Shown one piece after another: positions 1 through 11,560 of a stretch of 64,000 nucleotides of DNA. Source of the DNA: Sceloporus undulatus (Eukaryota; Chordata; Lepidosauria; Squamata; Phrynosomatidae); the NCBI RefSeq assembly GCF_019175285.1, contig NC_056527.1, positions 111,362,389 through 111,426,388 of the forward strand, in the 5' to 3' direction. The notes under the pieces were generated by a model. It searched no databases. It was given only the letters and a program-made list of their open reading frames with translations, and was not told where the DNA came from. The stretch's first letter is position 1. The number at the start of each line of letters is the position of its first letter. Both the position numbers and the translations under genes were made by a program.

Positions 1-20
1 TGGTGTGTGTGTGTGTGTGT
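1..20. repeat. (TG)n microsatellite
   Basis: A short run of TG dinucleotides opens the window. The following 280 bases hold nothing that I recognise. Confidence 0.8.
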
Positions 21-299
21 TTTCAATAACTGGAAAATCAAGAAGAGTGCACAAAGTTACGTTTTAAAAAAATATCATAGGCAGTTTATCAATATTGCCT
101 TTTAGAAAATGAGATCTACCCAACAGCTGTCAGTCCCCATTGTACATCAGAGGAGTCATCTAAAACTTATCCTAGGAGCAGCAGGCAAAACTCACTCCCA
201 CAGCAAATATAAAGTGCCATTTCTGTCACATGACAAGTAGGCAAAAAACAGTGAGGTGGAAGTGTTGTTCAAAGGAGGAAAACTGTTTTCCAAAGTATG

Positions 300-555
300 A
301 CTGAGGCTGTCATACTTTGGCCACATCATGAGAAGACACAACTCATTACAAAAGGCAATAATGTTGGGAAAAGTGGAAGTGATGAGGAAGAGGGGGAAAT
401 CACATTTTAGATTAATGGACTCAATTAAGGAGGTTATGAGAATGAATCTGCAGAAACTGGGAAGAGTAGTGGAAGATACTCTGGTCTTGGAGACGTCTCA
501 TCTATAGGGTCGCTATGAATTGAAATCAACTCAAGGGTGGTTGACTAATAATAAT
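300..555 (+). mobile_element. Bov-B (RTE) LINE 3' end
   Basis: The stretch reads like the last coding part and 3' tail of a Bov-B LINE: 'ctttggccacatcatgagaa', then a purine-rich stretch, then 'agggtcgctatgaattgaaa' and a (TAA)n end. The same tail motif is found on the Sauria-type SINEs in this window, which fits Bov-B as their mobilising partner. It is a 5'-truncated remnant. The family call is from recognition. Confidence 0.75.
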
Positions 556-817
556 AATAAAAATAATTCCTGACAGAAATCTGAGTTCTGTTATTTTCCT
601 CTATGTCATTTTATGATATTTATTGTATTTTGGTGCTTGAGGAAGAAAATACAAACAAGGTTTTGAGGGCCTTTAAGCCTCTCCTCAAAGGGTTGCTTCA
701 GTGCATCCAGTGACAGGGCTGGCAGGTGGATTTCCATCTTCATACCCCTTTCCATTGTGGTAAAGAGCTGCACCCTTGTGCTTTCAGGTGAATAGATATG
801 TTCACACAGCATTCATT

Positions 818-1012
818 CACTGAGTACCTTCTGACTTATGCAACCCTAAGGTTTTTTTGGTGTGATTTCTGCATGGAAGGTTTGTAACTGCCTTTTCTCT
901 GAGGCTGAGGGAGTGTGACTTGCCCAAGATCACCCTCTGAGTTTCCTTAGAGATTCAAACTCTAGGCTCCCAGATTCGTAGTTCAACATTCAGACCACTA
1001 CACCACACTGGA
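818..1012 (-). mobile_element. Sauria-type tRNA SINE (old copy)
   Basis: Read on the minus strand, this has a tRNA-like head (near 'gtggtgtagtggtctgaatg') and a middle part with the 'gggcaagtcacactccctca' motif. It lacks the usual CAA-repeat end and is diverged. It belongs to the same family as about a dozen other copies in the window. Confidence 0.75.
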
Positions 1013-2249
1013 TGGTTTATCAGACTATCATGGCCAAGCTGTAGAATAGATCTAATGGGAAATTGGATATACGCACTGCAAATACACATCACAAACATCA
1101 TCCTGATTGCAGGCCGTTTGCCTTCTCCATCTCCCACTGTGATATTCATATCTGCCTGGGGAATGTCTGGAGGTTTTTCCTTCTGCGTCCTCCATTGGGA
1201 AAACCCAAGTTTTACTTTTAATTATTCCCTTTGCAACAGGCACAGCACCTAGTTGCCTCTGTTGATCTCTTGGGGCCCCACTTGATTCAAGGACTTCCAT
1301 TTAGCTACTGACATTTCATAGAGCTAGCTATATGGTGTTCAGAAGATGTTGGTCTGCCAAAAGGGACAGGTTCAGTGGTTGTTGGAAGACCTGACTTCCT
1401 TTCCTCGCTTTGTAGCTGGTAGGTCACAGTAGGTTTTGTTACTCTCCTGTAGAGCTGGGTTTGAGACTGAGGTCCTGTCTGCACTGGCCAGGTTACTCCA
1501 GCGGCAGGTCAGAATATCCTGGTGCCAGAGCTGCCTCAGTCTCGTTCTGTTAGCTTAGCCATCTGTTCGGATGCCAGGCAGCTGTTCTCACAGGCATCCT
1601 ACTGTGCTGCCCAGCACAGCTGCAGTTGTGGAAAATTGCTCATTTCTGAGGTCAGAATGAGGCATCTGGCCTTGAACACATGGCTGGGTGTCTCGTTTTG
1701 ACCTCGGAGAAAGGAGATCTGCAGCAGCGGCAGCCAAGCTGGGTGGCATAGGAGAGACCTGTGTGAACAGCTGCTTGGCATTAGAACAGAGGGTTCTGGA
1801 TCTTCCAGGAAGCCCTTGAGCAACTGCTAAGTTTTTTTAAATGTGGATAAATGGTGTTATATCCCAGATTTGGCACTGAATGGCCTGGACATCATCTGAA
1901 CTGTTTGTGCCAGACTTTGGGATTGGGCCCGGTGTCTTCCAGTCTCCCTGCCAAGATATTGGGGGGAAACCAGTTTATTTGACCCATGCAGACAGGGCCT
2001 GAATCTCCTGCCCCACTAAAAATAAAAGTTTGCAGAATACCCTTTATTTTAAGGTAATTCTTTTTACAAGAGATAGCATGCTTTCTACAAACTATCAGAA
2101 ATACCACTCAGCCATCGGGAATCTGTCTCTATATCACGATGCAAAGGAAACACTGTGATGTCTGTTCTATCTTTACGTTTTCCTTCAGCCTCCTTTGTTC
2201 AGCAATGGTGGTGATTTTGAAGGTCAGTGGGGGAAATTGAAAACAGGTA
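1013..2249. other. Intergenic DNA without recognised genes
   Basis: No gene-like reading frame or familiar repeat boundary was seen. Short open frames here have no recognisable domains. Parts at 1440-1600 and 1880-2010 resemble old interspersed-repeat sequence, but I cannot name a family. Confidence 0.5.
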
Positions 2250-2476
2250 TGAGAGACAATGTGGTTTGAGTATTGGATTAGGTCTTCAGATGGTCAGGGT
2301 TCAAATCTCCACACAGGCATGGAACCTCATTCAGGGACCTTGGATAAGTCATACTCTCTCAGCCTTATAGGACAGTAGTGCTAAACCACATCTAGATAAA
2401 TCTGGCCAAGAAAATTTTATGACAGGGTTGCCAGAAGCCAGAGTCAACTTGATGGCACATGACAACAATAAAAAAG
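2250..2476 (+). mobile_element. Sauria-type tRNA SINE
   Basis: A tRNA-like head with A-box and B-box-like segments ('agtattggattagg', 'gggttcaaatctcc') is followed by the conserved middle ('agtcatactctctcagcctt') and a Bov-B-like tail ending in ACAACAATAAAAAA. It looks near full length but diverged. Confidence 0.8.
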
Positions 2477-2487
2477 TATTGTGTTTG

Positions 2488-2883
2488 TATGAGATCAATG
2501 GTCTGGAAATCAAGCCTTATGAGGAATAACTTAGGGAACTGGGTAAGTTTAGCTTGGAGAAAAGGAGATAGAGGTGGCTCAATAGCTGTCTTAAATAATT
2601 GAAGGGATGTCATGTAGAAGATGGAGCAAACTTGTCTTTTTGTGCTGTAGTGACTAGAACATGAAACACAGGCTCAAACAACAAGGAAATAAATTCCACT
2701 TAACCATTAGAAGAACTTATTTACTGTAAGAGCAGTTCAATAATGGCATAAACTGCCTCATACAGTGATGGACTTTCCATCTTTGGAGATCTTTAAACAG
2801 AGGTTGGATGGACATCGTTCAGGAGTGTTGTAGTTGTGTATTTCTGTGCATCACCCTTCCATCTCCAAGATTCTATAATTCTA
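2488..2883 (+). mobile_element. CR1 LINE 3' end
   Basis: The sequence has the order typical of squamate CR1 3' ends: 'ctggaaatcaagccttatga', 'agcttggagaaaaggag', 'tctttaaacagaggttggat' and a final 'gattctataattcta' repeat. It is 5' truncated and has no usable reading frame. Confidence 0.8.
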
Positions 2884-3639
2884 GTAAAGTAAGAATAGTT
2901 TGTGGGAGCAAATGGGGGTGATAGGAGTTTGGAGGACTGCTATCAAGAATGTTGACACATATATGAGAGGGTTGAGAAAAGATGAAAGTAAGAGCAATTG
3001 TCTTGACCATTTTGCTGAGGTCTAAATGAAGAGCAGGGAAGATGCAAGCAAGGGAGCAGGTGTAGGGAGCCATTGTCCAGAGCAAAGTGAATCAGGAAAT
3101 GTAAAATGGTGGTAAACTCTGACTTACTACATCATAAACTGGGATATGGTTGAAATTTTTATGCCAGCACTGACAGAAGTAGATGAAGCTGGGAGTCTTT
3201 TGCAACTGTATATTCGTCATAGGCTTATCTAGTCTTCCCAATTCCTTCAAAACAGAGCTTGTAGCTCTCATCTCTAGAGTCATCCTAACAATCATGAAAG
3301 GTAGGTAAGAGTCAACAAATAAAGTCTTCAAAGTTTGTGGTTACTAGTGGTTTCCCTGGCAGAGTTTTAGTGGCTCAATGAAAGGCAGAAATTAAATAGG
3401 CAGGGCCTCCAAGAGAAATTTTGCAAGGCAGAATAACATTTTTGGGCCCTGGGGGTGGGTTCCTCTCAAAAGTGAGGATTTAAGGTCCAAATTTGACTAT
3501 TTGTACATCTACATCTTGTGAGTAACTGGAGTGCACCAGCACCCTCCAGAGTGAATGATTTTTCAGATCACTTTCTACCCGATTCTTTCTTGTTTAATTG
3601 AGATGTCAGATATTTAATCTGTGCCCTTCCACATGCCAC

Positions 3640-3826
3640 AGATGGTAAGAGCTGTTCAAAGGCAGAATGCGCTGCCTTGGAGAGTTGTGGAGTCTCTTTC
3701 TTTGGGGTTTTTTAAACGGAGTCTGAATGGTCATCTGTGAGGGTGATTTGATTGTATATTCTTCCATGGCAGGGGGTTGGACTGGATGTCCCTTGTGATC
3801 TCTTCCAGTTCTATGATTCTACTGAG
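3640..3826 (+). mobile_element. CR1 LINE 3' end
   Basis: This copy covers only the last 190 bases of CR1, from 'aggcagaatgcgctgccttg' through 'ggcagggggttggactggat' to the 'ttctatgattctact' terminus. The bases from 2884 to 3639 hold no recognised feature. Confidence 0.8.
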
Positions 3827-4890
3827 TGATGGTCCTTCTAAAAAAGACAGAGGGAAAGGTAATCGAAGAAGGAGGCAGCTGGTAGACATTCCTCTCCCTA
3901 TGACATCTGGATACCTTGTTGCATGGCTACTCCATGAAAACCTTGAGGGACCAAAACTCAGTTGTGAAACACATTTTTTCCTAATGTACAAGAGTTTCTG
4001 TGCTTTAACAGCATCCCATGATATGTTGTGTCCTGCACCAATGACAGCAAGTTGCATGAGAGACAGGGTCTAGCAAGGAGAAGCACTTACAGGTGAGTCA
4101 AATCAGTCCAGGTCATAAACAGATAATTAAGGGAGCTCACTGACATTGAAGGGAGATGCAGTAGTGTGGTCTCAGCCATTCCAAAAATCTGCCACAAGAA
4201 ATCAGTAGTCACAGTAATCAGAGTCACCAAGGAAAGACAAAAGATGTAAACTTGAAGCCAGCCCAGAGGCCAAGGTCAAGAATCCAAAGAAATCCATGAA
4301 CAAGAAGCACACAAGAACCAGAGAGTGCAAACAGTTGTGAACAAAAAAAAATCCAAATAGCTGCTATGGGATTTACAGCTGCTTGACATTGAGATGCCAA
4401 TGAGATGAAGTCAACAAGATGAAGCTTTACCTAGATTATCTGGTCTGAACCCTACTGGTAGCCTGAATTAGAATAGGCCTATTGAATTGGTAGGGTTTAT
4501 GTACGTATTGAAGTAGTTTTGACCACATGGTTCAATGGATCTTTTCTAGTTGCAGCTACAAATGAAACCAAGGCCATAGTGTCTGGAAGTGGGCAGATGC
4601 AAATCATTCAGATGAGTGCAACAAATTCAGGTTAGAAATTTATCCTTTTTTATTTTGTTTTTACTTATGCTTCTCCTTTGCCGCTTCCTGGTTCTACATC
4701 TTGTTTGCCTGTTAGTATCTGAGAAACTGACTGAATAGATGGATGCACAGATATATCAGTTTAGTCCCATTTATATCCATCCCTGCACTCATATTAATCC
4801 AGTAGCAATGGTGACTGATTCCTCTTTCTTTTGTCTTTTTCCTACCATTTCCTCTTTCTCTCCCCCCGCCATTCTTTTTTTTGCTATTCA
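3827..4890. other. 5' flank of the first OR gene
   Basis: No coding exon is seen. An olfactory-receptor 5' non-coding exon and promoter should lie here or further upstream. The segment ending at 4631 ('caacaaattcag' followed by 'gttag') is a possible donor-bounded exon, but nothing independent supports it. Confidence 0.35.
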
Positions 4891-4891
4891 G
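4869..4891 (+). promoter_or_regulatory. Splice acceptor of OR-A coding exon
   Basis: A T-rich tract (attctttttttt) ends in TATTCAG just before the OR-A start. It fits the known OR gene design of a 5' untranslated exon joined to one coding exon, and it rules out the further upstream ATG. Confidence 0.7.
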
Positions 4892-4917
4892 GTCAAGATC
4901 CTTTCAGTCTCACCCAA

Positions 4918-5910
4918 ATGATGGATAGTGGATCAGCTGAAGTTATATTGGTAGAGTCACCACCAAAATACTCTGAGGTTGTGAGGAACAGCACTGGAGT
5001 GACTGAATTTATCTTGACAGGATTGTCCCATGAACGTGGAATCCAACTTTTCCTGTTTGTCGTCTTCCTCACGTTCTACCTGATCGTCCTTCCAAGTAAC
5101 GTTTTGATCATCATCACCATCCGAGGTGATCCTCATCTCAGCTCACCCATGTATTTCTTGTTAGCCAACTTGGCTTTCTTAGACATCTGGTATTCCTCCA
5201 TCACTGCCCCCAAAATGCTGGTGGACTTCTTTGCAGAACGCAAGATAATTTCCTTTGGAGGGTGCATTGCCCAGCTCTTCTTCCTCCATTTTGTGGGTGC
5301 CTCTGAGATGTTCCTACTCACTATCATGGCCTATGACCGCTATGTTGCCATATGCCGGCCCTTGCACTACACCAACTTGATGAGCCGGCGCCTGTGCATC
5401 ATTCTGGTGATAGCTGCTTGGGCTGGGGGCTTTGTCCACTCCTTCATCCAAGTGGTGCTGATCCTCCGTCTCCCTTTCTGTGGACCCAATGAACTGGACA
5501 ATTATTTCTGTGATATTACCCAAGTGCTGAGGATCACCTGCGCCAACACCTTTGCTGAGGAGATGGTGATGATCTTCAGCAGTGGCCTCATCTCTGTGGT
5601 CTGCTTCGTGGCCCTTTTGGTCTCGTATGCCTTCTTGGTCACCATGCTGAAGAAGAACACTGGTGACTCAGCTAGGAAGGCCCTTTCCACTTGTTATTCC
5701 CACATCACCATTGTAATTTTTATGTTTGGTCCTGCCATCTACATCTATGCCCGGCCCTTTGATGAATATGCCCCCGACAAGGTGGTCTCTGTCTTCCACA
5801 CCATAATTTTCCCCCTCTTGAATCCCATCATTTACACCCTCAGGAACAAGGAGATCACTACAGCCATGAAGAAGGTAGTCACCCAATACCTCTTTTGCAA
5901 GAAAAACTAA
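4918..5910 (+). CDS. Olfactory receptor, class II, family 4-like (OR-A)
   Basis: This single-exon seven-transmembrane odorant receptor has 330 residues. Visible hallmarks are an N-glycosylation site NST at 24-26, LPSN in TM1 (N61), PMYF at 77-80, the extracellular-loop cysteine C116, MAYDRYVAIC at the end of TM3 (D140-R141-Y142), loop-2 cysteines C188/C198/C208, KALSTCYSH before TM6, and the TM7 motif NPIIY at 302-306 followed by TLRN. A splice acceptor (pyrimidine tract, then AG at 4890-4891) lies 26 bases before the first of two adjacent ATGs, so translation should begin at 4918 or 4921; an upstream in-frame ATG at 4831 would lie in the intron. The N-terminus is about 15 residues longer than usual. 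Loop and TM7 residues point to family 4-like receptors, but the subfamily is uncertain. Confidence 0.95.
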   Translation: MMDSGSAEVILVESPPKYSEVVRNSTGVTEFILTGLSHERGIQLFLFVVFLTFYLIVLPSNVLIIITIRGDPHLSSPMYFLLANLAFLDIWYSSITAPKMLVDFFAERKIISFGGCIAQLFFLHFVGASEMFLLTIMAYDRYVAICRPLHYTNLMSRRLCIILVIAAWAGGFVHSFIQVVLILRLPFCGPNELDNYFCDITQVLRITCANTFAEEMVMIFSSGLISVVCFVALLVSYAFLVTMLKKNTGDSARKALSTCYSHITIVIFMFGPAIYIYARPFDEYAPDKVVSVFHTIIFPLLNPIIYTLRNKEITTAMKKVVTQYLFCKKN

Positions 5911-6222
5911 GGATCATTGGGTATTATGGACAAAGAACCAGAGAATAAATATGGACTACTTCTTTGATATATAACAATGGCAGCAAGAATATCGTTTGGT
6001 CATACTTGGAAATGGACTGAGACACCAACAATAGAAGAATTGATTGTTAGGGTTGCAGAATTAACCTGAATGGCCAAATTAATGTGGATTTTAAAGGATG
6101 AGGTCGCAAACTTTTATGGATTTTTTTGAGCAATAAGAAATCTAACAATATTATAATTTGTGGTTATGGTTTTTAGTCATTTTAGTAAGATTATTTAGCT
6201 GGATCTGTAATGGAAGAATAAT

Positions 6223-6444
6223 GGTCCAAAACACACTGCAGAAATAATCCAGTTTGAGACTACTTTAACTGCCTTGGCTCAGTGCTAGGAAATCCTGAGA
6301 ATTGTAGTTTATTGTGGCACCAGAGCTCTATGACAGAAGAGGCTAAATGTCTCACAGAATGTCAGTTCCCAGAATTCTCTAGCATTGAGTCCAGGCAGTT
6401 AAAGTGATCTCAAACTGGATTATTTCTGCAGTGTGTTTTGGACC
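6223..6444. mobile_element. Palindromic MITE, family 1
   Basis: The two halves are near-perfect inverted copies: the left end begins GGTCCAAAACACACTGCAG and the right end is CTGCAGTGTGTTTTGGACC. The core contains 'ggctcagtgctaggaaatcc' and its complement. The flanks suggest a short AAT target duplication. It is a non-autonomous DNA transposon with no coding capacity. Copies recur at 10579, 62092 and, partly, at 16671. Confidence 0.85.
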
Positions 6445-6929
6445 AATATCTTTTTATTCTTTTTTTCTATTATATTTTTCTTTTCATTATAGTCATGATG
6501 TGGAGCTCAGAGTCCTATTGCATATTAGTTGTAGATCCTTTTTTTCCATCCCCATTTTTTTCTCTTTTTCTTTTCTCACTTTTCCTTCTTTCTGTCTTTA
6601 TTTTCTGAATATATATTATTAGATTGTTCATGTAAACATAAATAAATGAATAACTACATGTAAAAACGAAAAGCTGAGGGTGATTTTATAACATTATTGT
6701 GTTTTCTGTTTCTTGTTATGCATCTCCCTAAACCCCGTACGTTTTCCACCTCCACATTTTCTTCCAGCATATCCACTGAAATACAGCTACAGAAAAATTG
6801 TCACCGAAATTGTCTATGGTTTGAGCTTGGAAAATGCCTTCTAAGATTAATGAACACTATGGCCTAAATCCCTATCAACTGACCTGGGTAAAGGACATTC
6901 AACTAGGTGTGCTGTCTTTAGTATCGAAT
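6445..6929. other. Intergenic AT-rich DNA
   Basis: T-rich and AT-rich sequence with no gene or named repeat recognised. Open frames such as the one near 6404-6622 are low-complexity. Confidence 0.5.
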
Positions 6930-7085
6930 ATGTATTTCAATGTTTTAACTGTTTTTAAGTTAATTGTACTGAGGGTTTAATGCTTTTAAAGGGTTTTTTT
7001 GTACTAAAAATGGTTTCGCTGTTCTGTTTTCGTGTAAGCTACTATGAGTTCCATTTGGGAGAAAATCTGAATATAAATTAAATTA
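6930..7085 (+). mobile_element. LINE 3' UTR tail
   Basis: The pattern 'gttttaactgtttttaagtt' followed by 'gagttccatttgggagaaaa' and 'atataaattaaatta' is the 3' end of a non-LTR retrotransposon common in lizards, of CR1 or L2 type. Only the tail is present. Confidence 0.6.
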
Positions 7086-7111
7086 AAAAATACTACAGTA
7101 GAACCATTGAG

Positions 7112-7304
7112 AGAACCAGCGCAGTGTAATGGCTTGAGCATTGGACTATGGCTCTGGAGATCAGGGTTTGATTCCCTGGTCAGCCATGGAAGCCTGTTGG
7201 GTGACCTTAAGCAAGTCACACATTCTCAGTCCAGAAAATCCTATGATAGGTTTGCCTTAGTGTTGCCATAAATCAAAAACATATTGAAGGTGCACAATAA
7301 CACC
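7112..7304 (+). mobile_element. Sauria-type tRNA SINE
   Basis: The head 'gtaatggcttgagcattgga' and B-box-like 'cagggtttgattccctgg' are followed by the conserved middle and a diverged tail ('gttgccataaatcaaaaaca'). It lies directly after the LINE tail at 6930-7085. Confidence 0.8.
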
Positions 7305-7621
7305 TTCTTAACAACTAATTTTGGTTTCTCACCTATCAATCTTTTTTAAAAGAGTACTTCACTCTCATAAACTTTTGTTGAAGATCATGATGGTCTTTGG
7401 GTTTTGCATTAGTGCCATCAAATACTAAGTGCTGAGGTTTGTCATTCACTGTTTGGAAGCCTCTAAATGTCATTGAATGTGATGCTAAGGATCACAATGA
7501 CTGTGGGTATACACTAGTACCAAATGAACCGCACAAGTGTGTTGTAGCAATACTCACCATGCAAGCAACCTTTGCTTACCAGTGTGAATGGTCTCTCCCT
7601 GAAAAAAATTCCTGCATGCAC

Positions 7622-7624
7622 CCG

Positions 7625-7664
<40 letters not shown>

Positions 7665-7867
7665 GTGCTTTCAAGTTGCTTCTGACTTATGGCAACTCTA
7701 TGGCAACCATGGGGTTTTCTTGATAAGATTTGTTCAGAGAGAGTTTGTAATCACCTTCCTATGGGCTGAGAGTATGTGCTTGCCCAAGATCATGGCTGAA
7801 GGGGGATTTGTACCCTGGTTTCCACAGTCCTAGTCCAACACCCAAACTACTACACCATGCGGGCTCT
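7622..7867 (-). mobile_element. Sauria-type tRNA SINE with (GTT)n end
   Basis: On the minus strand this is a full-length copy: tRNA-like head at the 7867 side, then the middle and a Bov-B-like tail, finishing in a CAA repeat seen here as 14 GTT units. An open frame that crosses it with a run of leucines is an artefact of the triplet repeat. Confidence 0.85.
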
Positions 7868-10578
7868 CCTACACATGTGCTTGCAATTTTGGTTGCCAAA
7901 AAGTGGTCCACTTTTGTTGGCAGATTATTCTTGGGCATTGAGTTGAGAGTGATTTGGATCAGGACCCAGCAAGGGTCAAAGGATTAAAGCCCTCATTCAC
8001 TCATATTTGCTTCAGTTCTCATCCACACTGGGTCTTCAGTTCTATTATCACAAGTCTATTTGTTGTATTATTTAAAAATATTTTAAAATGTGTCAAAGAG
8101 TGCAGAGGGTGAGCTAAAACTTAATTACAAGCTGAACTGCAGTTTTTGAAATCTTCCATGAAAGGCAGCTTGTTGGGGGGGGAGGGAGAGAAGAATAGAG
8201 ATCTAGGGAATTTGGAGGGGTCAGAAAACATTAAACCAGCCTTGTAGGTTTGCACTTTGCCTACACCCTTCAGTGGTCGTTGAACTCCAGTTCCCATCAG
8301 TCCTAGCCAGACTGCCTGGTTCCCCAGTCTTAATCCATCTCATGCTGATGATCAATGCCCTTGAAGCATCACATACAAGAAAATGTAGATTGGTGCTAAT
8401 AAGGCCCTCAGGGATCAACAGAAGGAGCTGCACCTTGACTTGATAACAGGTTGCAGATGCCTTGTTCAGTGGTAATATAGCAATGGGGATGAGGAAGCTG
8501 TGTTCTGCCAGAAAGCCTGCCTTGTGGTTTTGTGGTGATGTACAAATGGTAAGTAGTGTCCTTTTTTCATCTCCTTTCTTGTTCCTCCATTGTTTTCTTG
8601 CTCATCCTCCTCTTTACTAGGAAGAAAATAAAGAGGGTAGGTTTGGGGATGGATAGAGGAATGAGGTGAGAAGTGTAATGGGTGGCCACATTTTCTATCT
8701 GACCATTTCAAATCTTTAAAGGAGTTGTTGGAAGCATTTTTCAAGACCAGGAACTTATTTTCTTCTTCCCTCGCCTCCAGTCTCACCAATAAATCAAATC
8801 TCAATTGCCATCTGATCCATTTTAATGGCTGTGGAAGGAGGGCACATTTACTGGTTTTGTTGGGGGGAAACCACATTACAGAGAAATTGACTAATTTTTC
8901 TCTCCACTATTGTGCATTTGTCTTTCTTCTCTCTTTGCATATTCTAGAGTTCTTTCCTTCTCCTTTTTTAATATGATTTTTACATAATAAAAAATCAATT
9001 TTAAAAGCTAGCATGGTGCAGAGCAAGTGGACCAAAGGAGGAATGTCTCCTTTTCTTTTCTTCTAAAACAAGAACCAGGGTAGGATTGATTGGTGGTAGA
9101 AATAAGAGAGAGGAAAGCAGGCACTTTTTGTGACACATGATTAACTTTTGAGAAACCATTTTCCATCCGGTGATGATCCTGGCTAGCTCTGAAAGGGCTT
9201 GAAAGGGCAGCTTATTCGATCAATTCATGTTAGATAGTATTCAAGGAAGTGGAGGCTGGTGGTCCCCAAGTCACTAGGATGGTGAATTGGCTCCATATTT
9301 CCCAAATAGGTTCAGCCCCTTGGATAGCTCCTCTGGATTAAAGTTCAGACATGGGGACTTCCAGACACTATAGGTGTTTGTCCATGGAGTGGCTAGGATG
9401 AGTAGCACCATTATAACATATTAATCCATATTAAGAAAGGGAAGCCTCCATTTGGCTCTAGCTGCTGGTAATGGCAGTCAGAGGGGATAAGGAGGATAGT
9501 GCCATTGAATTCAAGTTGGGAATAGAGCTGCCTGACTGCTAACCCAGAGATCCTATATGTATCTTTAACATCTCCATGGCATGACTTTATTTTATATTCA
9601 CATCAGTGACATATCCAGAAAAGGTTATCAAAGACTTCTCTTGGAGTACAGAAAAAGTATTAAACATTTTTGTTAAAAAAAAAAATAAACCCTGTTAATA
9701 TAAAGGTCTAAGCAGACAAATCTCTAAACTGCCAGATTTGACTGTTAATGTTATTTGTAGAACAAGGGTGGGATACATCAAGAGCCTTCCCCCTGGTCAT
9801 AGTTTTAGCTGTGAAGAAACTCTCTTCCTTCTTAATGTCAATATAATTTCTTTTCTTTATTGGGTGTTACTTTTTATTTCTGCAATATTTATAAGACCAA
9901 TACTTAAGATGGTGGGGTGACTTCCATCCTTGAAGAGTGATGCAGCTGGCAGATCTTCTCTGTGACTCTCTTATTGACTTTACTGGATTGTTTTGGGTTC
10001 ATTTGGGGTGAAGTTATAGGAGGGGATAAAATAAGAACATTGCTCCCCCAATAAAAATTCTGCCCCCCCCCGCACCTAGTGATTTTTTTCTGCAGTCCAC
10101 ACATTTCTAGCACTGAATAAAATGAGACACTGAAAATCATTCAAATAAAGAACTCTTTCATTTGCAGACTTTGCCCAACCTCTTTTTTCAAATGCCTAAA
10201 CTGTATATCTTAATTCCCAACTGAGGTTTTAAGTTACTGCAATGCTAGAAATTTCAGGGATGGAAAAAAAATTCATTTGGGGAGGGGAAGAATTCTTATT
10301 GGAGAGGCACTCCCTTCATTTTGGACTCTGCCCTGTAGCTACACTTGTGGAAGAACTAGCAGAAAGAGTTGCAACATCCATTCTGCCCATCTACAAGCTT
10401 CTTGGCATGATCTCCTGTCCTGGCTGGCTGCTGTTGGAGAAAGAGAGCTGGACTAAATAGATTTCCATGGGAGAGAAGGGCGAACAATGGGACCAGAGGA
10501 ATAAAAGGGGAGAATGGCTAGAAAAATAATGCTTAGGATTTATCCTAGAGAGAGTGGGGAGGGCGTACAGCCAACTAT
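7868..10578. other. Intergenic DNA with faint old repeats
   Basis: No gene is recognised across this 2.7 kb. Around 8265-8330 there is a short relic of a lizard DNA transposon ('gttgaactccagttcccatc'). Open frames at 8466-8876 and 8725-8976 overlap each other on opposite strands and show no domain. A poly-A patch lies at 9674-9688 and a C-run at 10062-10070. Confidence 0.5.
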
Positions 10579-10793
10579 AGTCCAAAATACACTGCGGAAA
10601 TAATCCAGTTTGTGACCACTCTAACTGCTCTGGCTCAATGCTAGGGAATTCTGGGAACTGTGGTTTTGTGAGACATTTAGAGTCAGAGAGCTCTGGTGCC
10701 CCAATAAACTACAGTTCCCAAGACTCCCTGTCACTTAGCCAGGGAGGCTAAAGTGGCCTCAAACTGGATTATTTCTGCATTGTGTTTTGGACC
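10579..10793. mobile_element. Palindromic MITE, family 1
   Basis: Inverted ends AGTCCAAAATACACTGC and GCATTGTGTTTTGGACC flank a palindromic core with 'ctcaatgctagggaattctg' and its complement. TAT flanks both ends, suggesting a 3-bp target duplication. It has the same structure as the copy at 6223. Confidence 0.85.
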
Positions 10794-10811
10794 TATGTGA
10801 GGCTGCCTGTG

Positions 10812-11290
10812 GTGTCTGATAGTGAATCCACTATAAGTTTTAATTTGAACTCTAAAGGAGCTGCCCAAGGTACTGAACCTAGTTGGTGATAGGGAAATAT
10901 TTGGAATAAATCTGAAGGCGATTCACCACTCCACTGACACAGGAGCCACCAGCTGCCACTGCTGGTAACATTCTTTCATTCTTAGAGAACTGCTGAAAGA
11001 GCATGTTAGAGTGGTGGGGGATCTCTGGTCCTTCCAGATGTTGTTGGACTACAAATCCCTTTAGTTCCAACCAGCATGTCTAATGATCGGCGATGCTGAT
11101 GATAGAGTCCAAGCTTGAACTCCTCTGGATCATGTGTGGTGGGATCACATTCTATTTGAATAGAATGAAGAGTATTTTTGAGGCTTAACCTACTGTGCGG
11201 ATAGGGCCCAACTCCTTGGATAATTCTTTTTAAGGTCATACTAAAACTCAGAGTGGATTCACCTCTCAGTTGACATGGAAGTGACTAATT
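10812..11290. repeat. Unclassified repeat plus DNA-transposon scrap
   Basis: 10812-10965 contains 'gctgcccaaggtactgaacc' and 'caggagccaccagctgccac', shared in diverged form with 43845-44010 and 57735-57935. At 11030-11080 a piece with 'ccttccagatgttgttggac' is a scrap of a common hAT-like element. 11240-11290 repeats the 'gagtggattcacc' motif. None of these encodes protein. Confidence 0.5.
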
Positions 11291-11529
11291 GCAATTATTC
11301 ACAGAAATAAAAAATAAGAAATAAATAAACCAGTCAACCAGGTTTTCACATCCTAGCTGGAAAATCCAGTGGGGCTCCCAGTTATGCTTTCTTTGCCCAC
11401 TTGACTCATCTAATTCACATATGTTTGGAGACTTTCAGCCCAGCAGAAAGGTAGGGTATAAGCCAATAAATAAATAATCAAGAGATCTATAAAATGAAGA
11501 GTGGGGGGAATATACTATAGTCATTTCCC

Positions 11530-11552
11530 ATTTAACTGTTTTTCCACTGCAG
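11530..11552 (+). promoter_or_regulatory. Splice acceptor of OR-B coding exon
   Basis: The tract 'aactgtttttccactgcag' ends 8 bases before the OR-B ATG at 11561. It supports that start over the in-frame ATG at 11501, which would be intronic. Confidence 0.7.
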
Positions 11553-11560
11553 GGCTAAGG

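Noticed and set aside
3731-4073. Overlapping 98- and 108-codon frames on opposite strands
   Set aside because: They overlap a CR1 end and AT-rich flank; neither has a domain or codon pattern suggestive of a gene.
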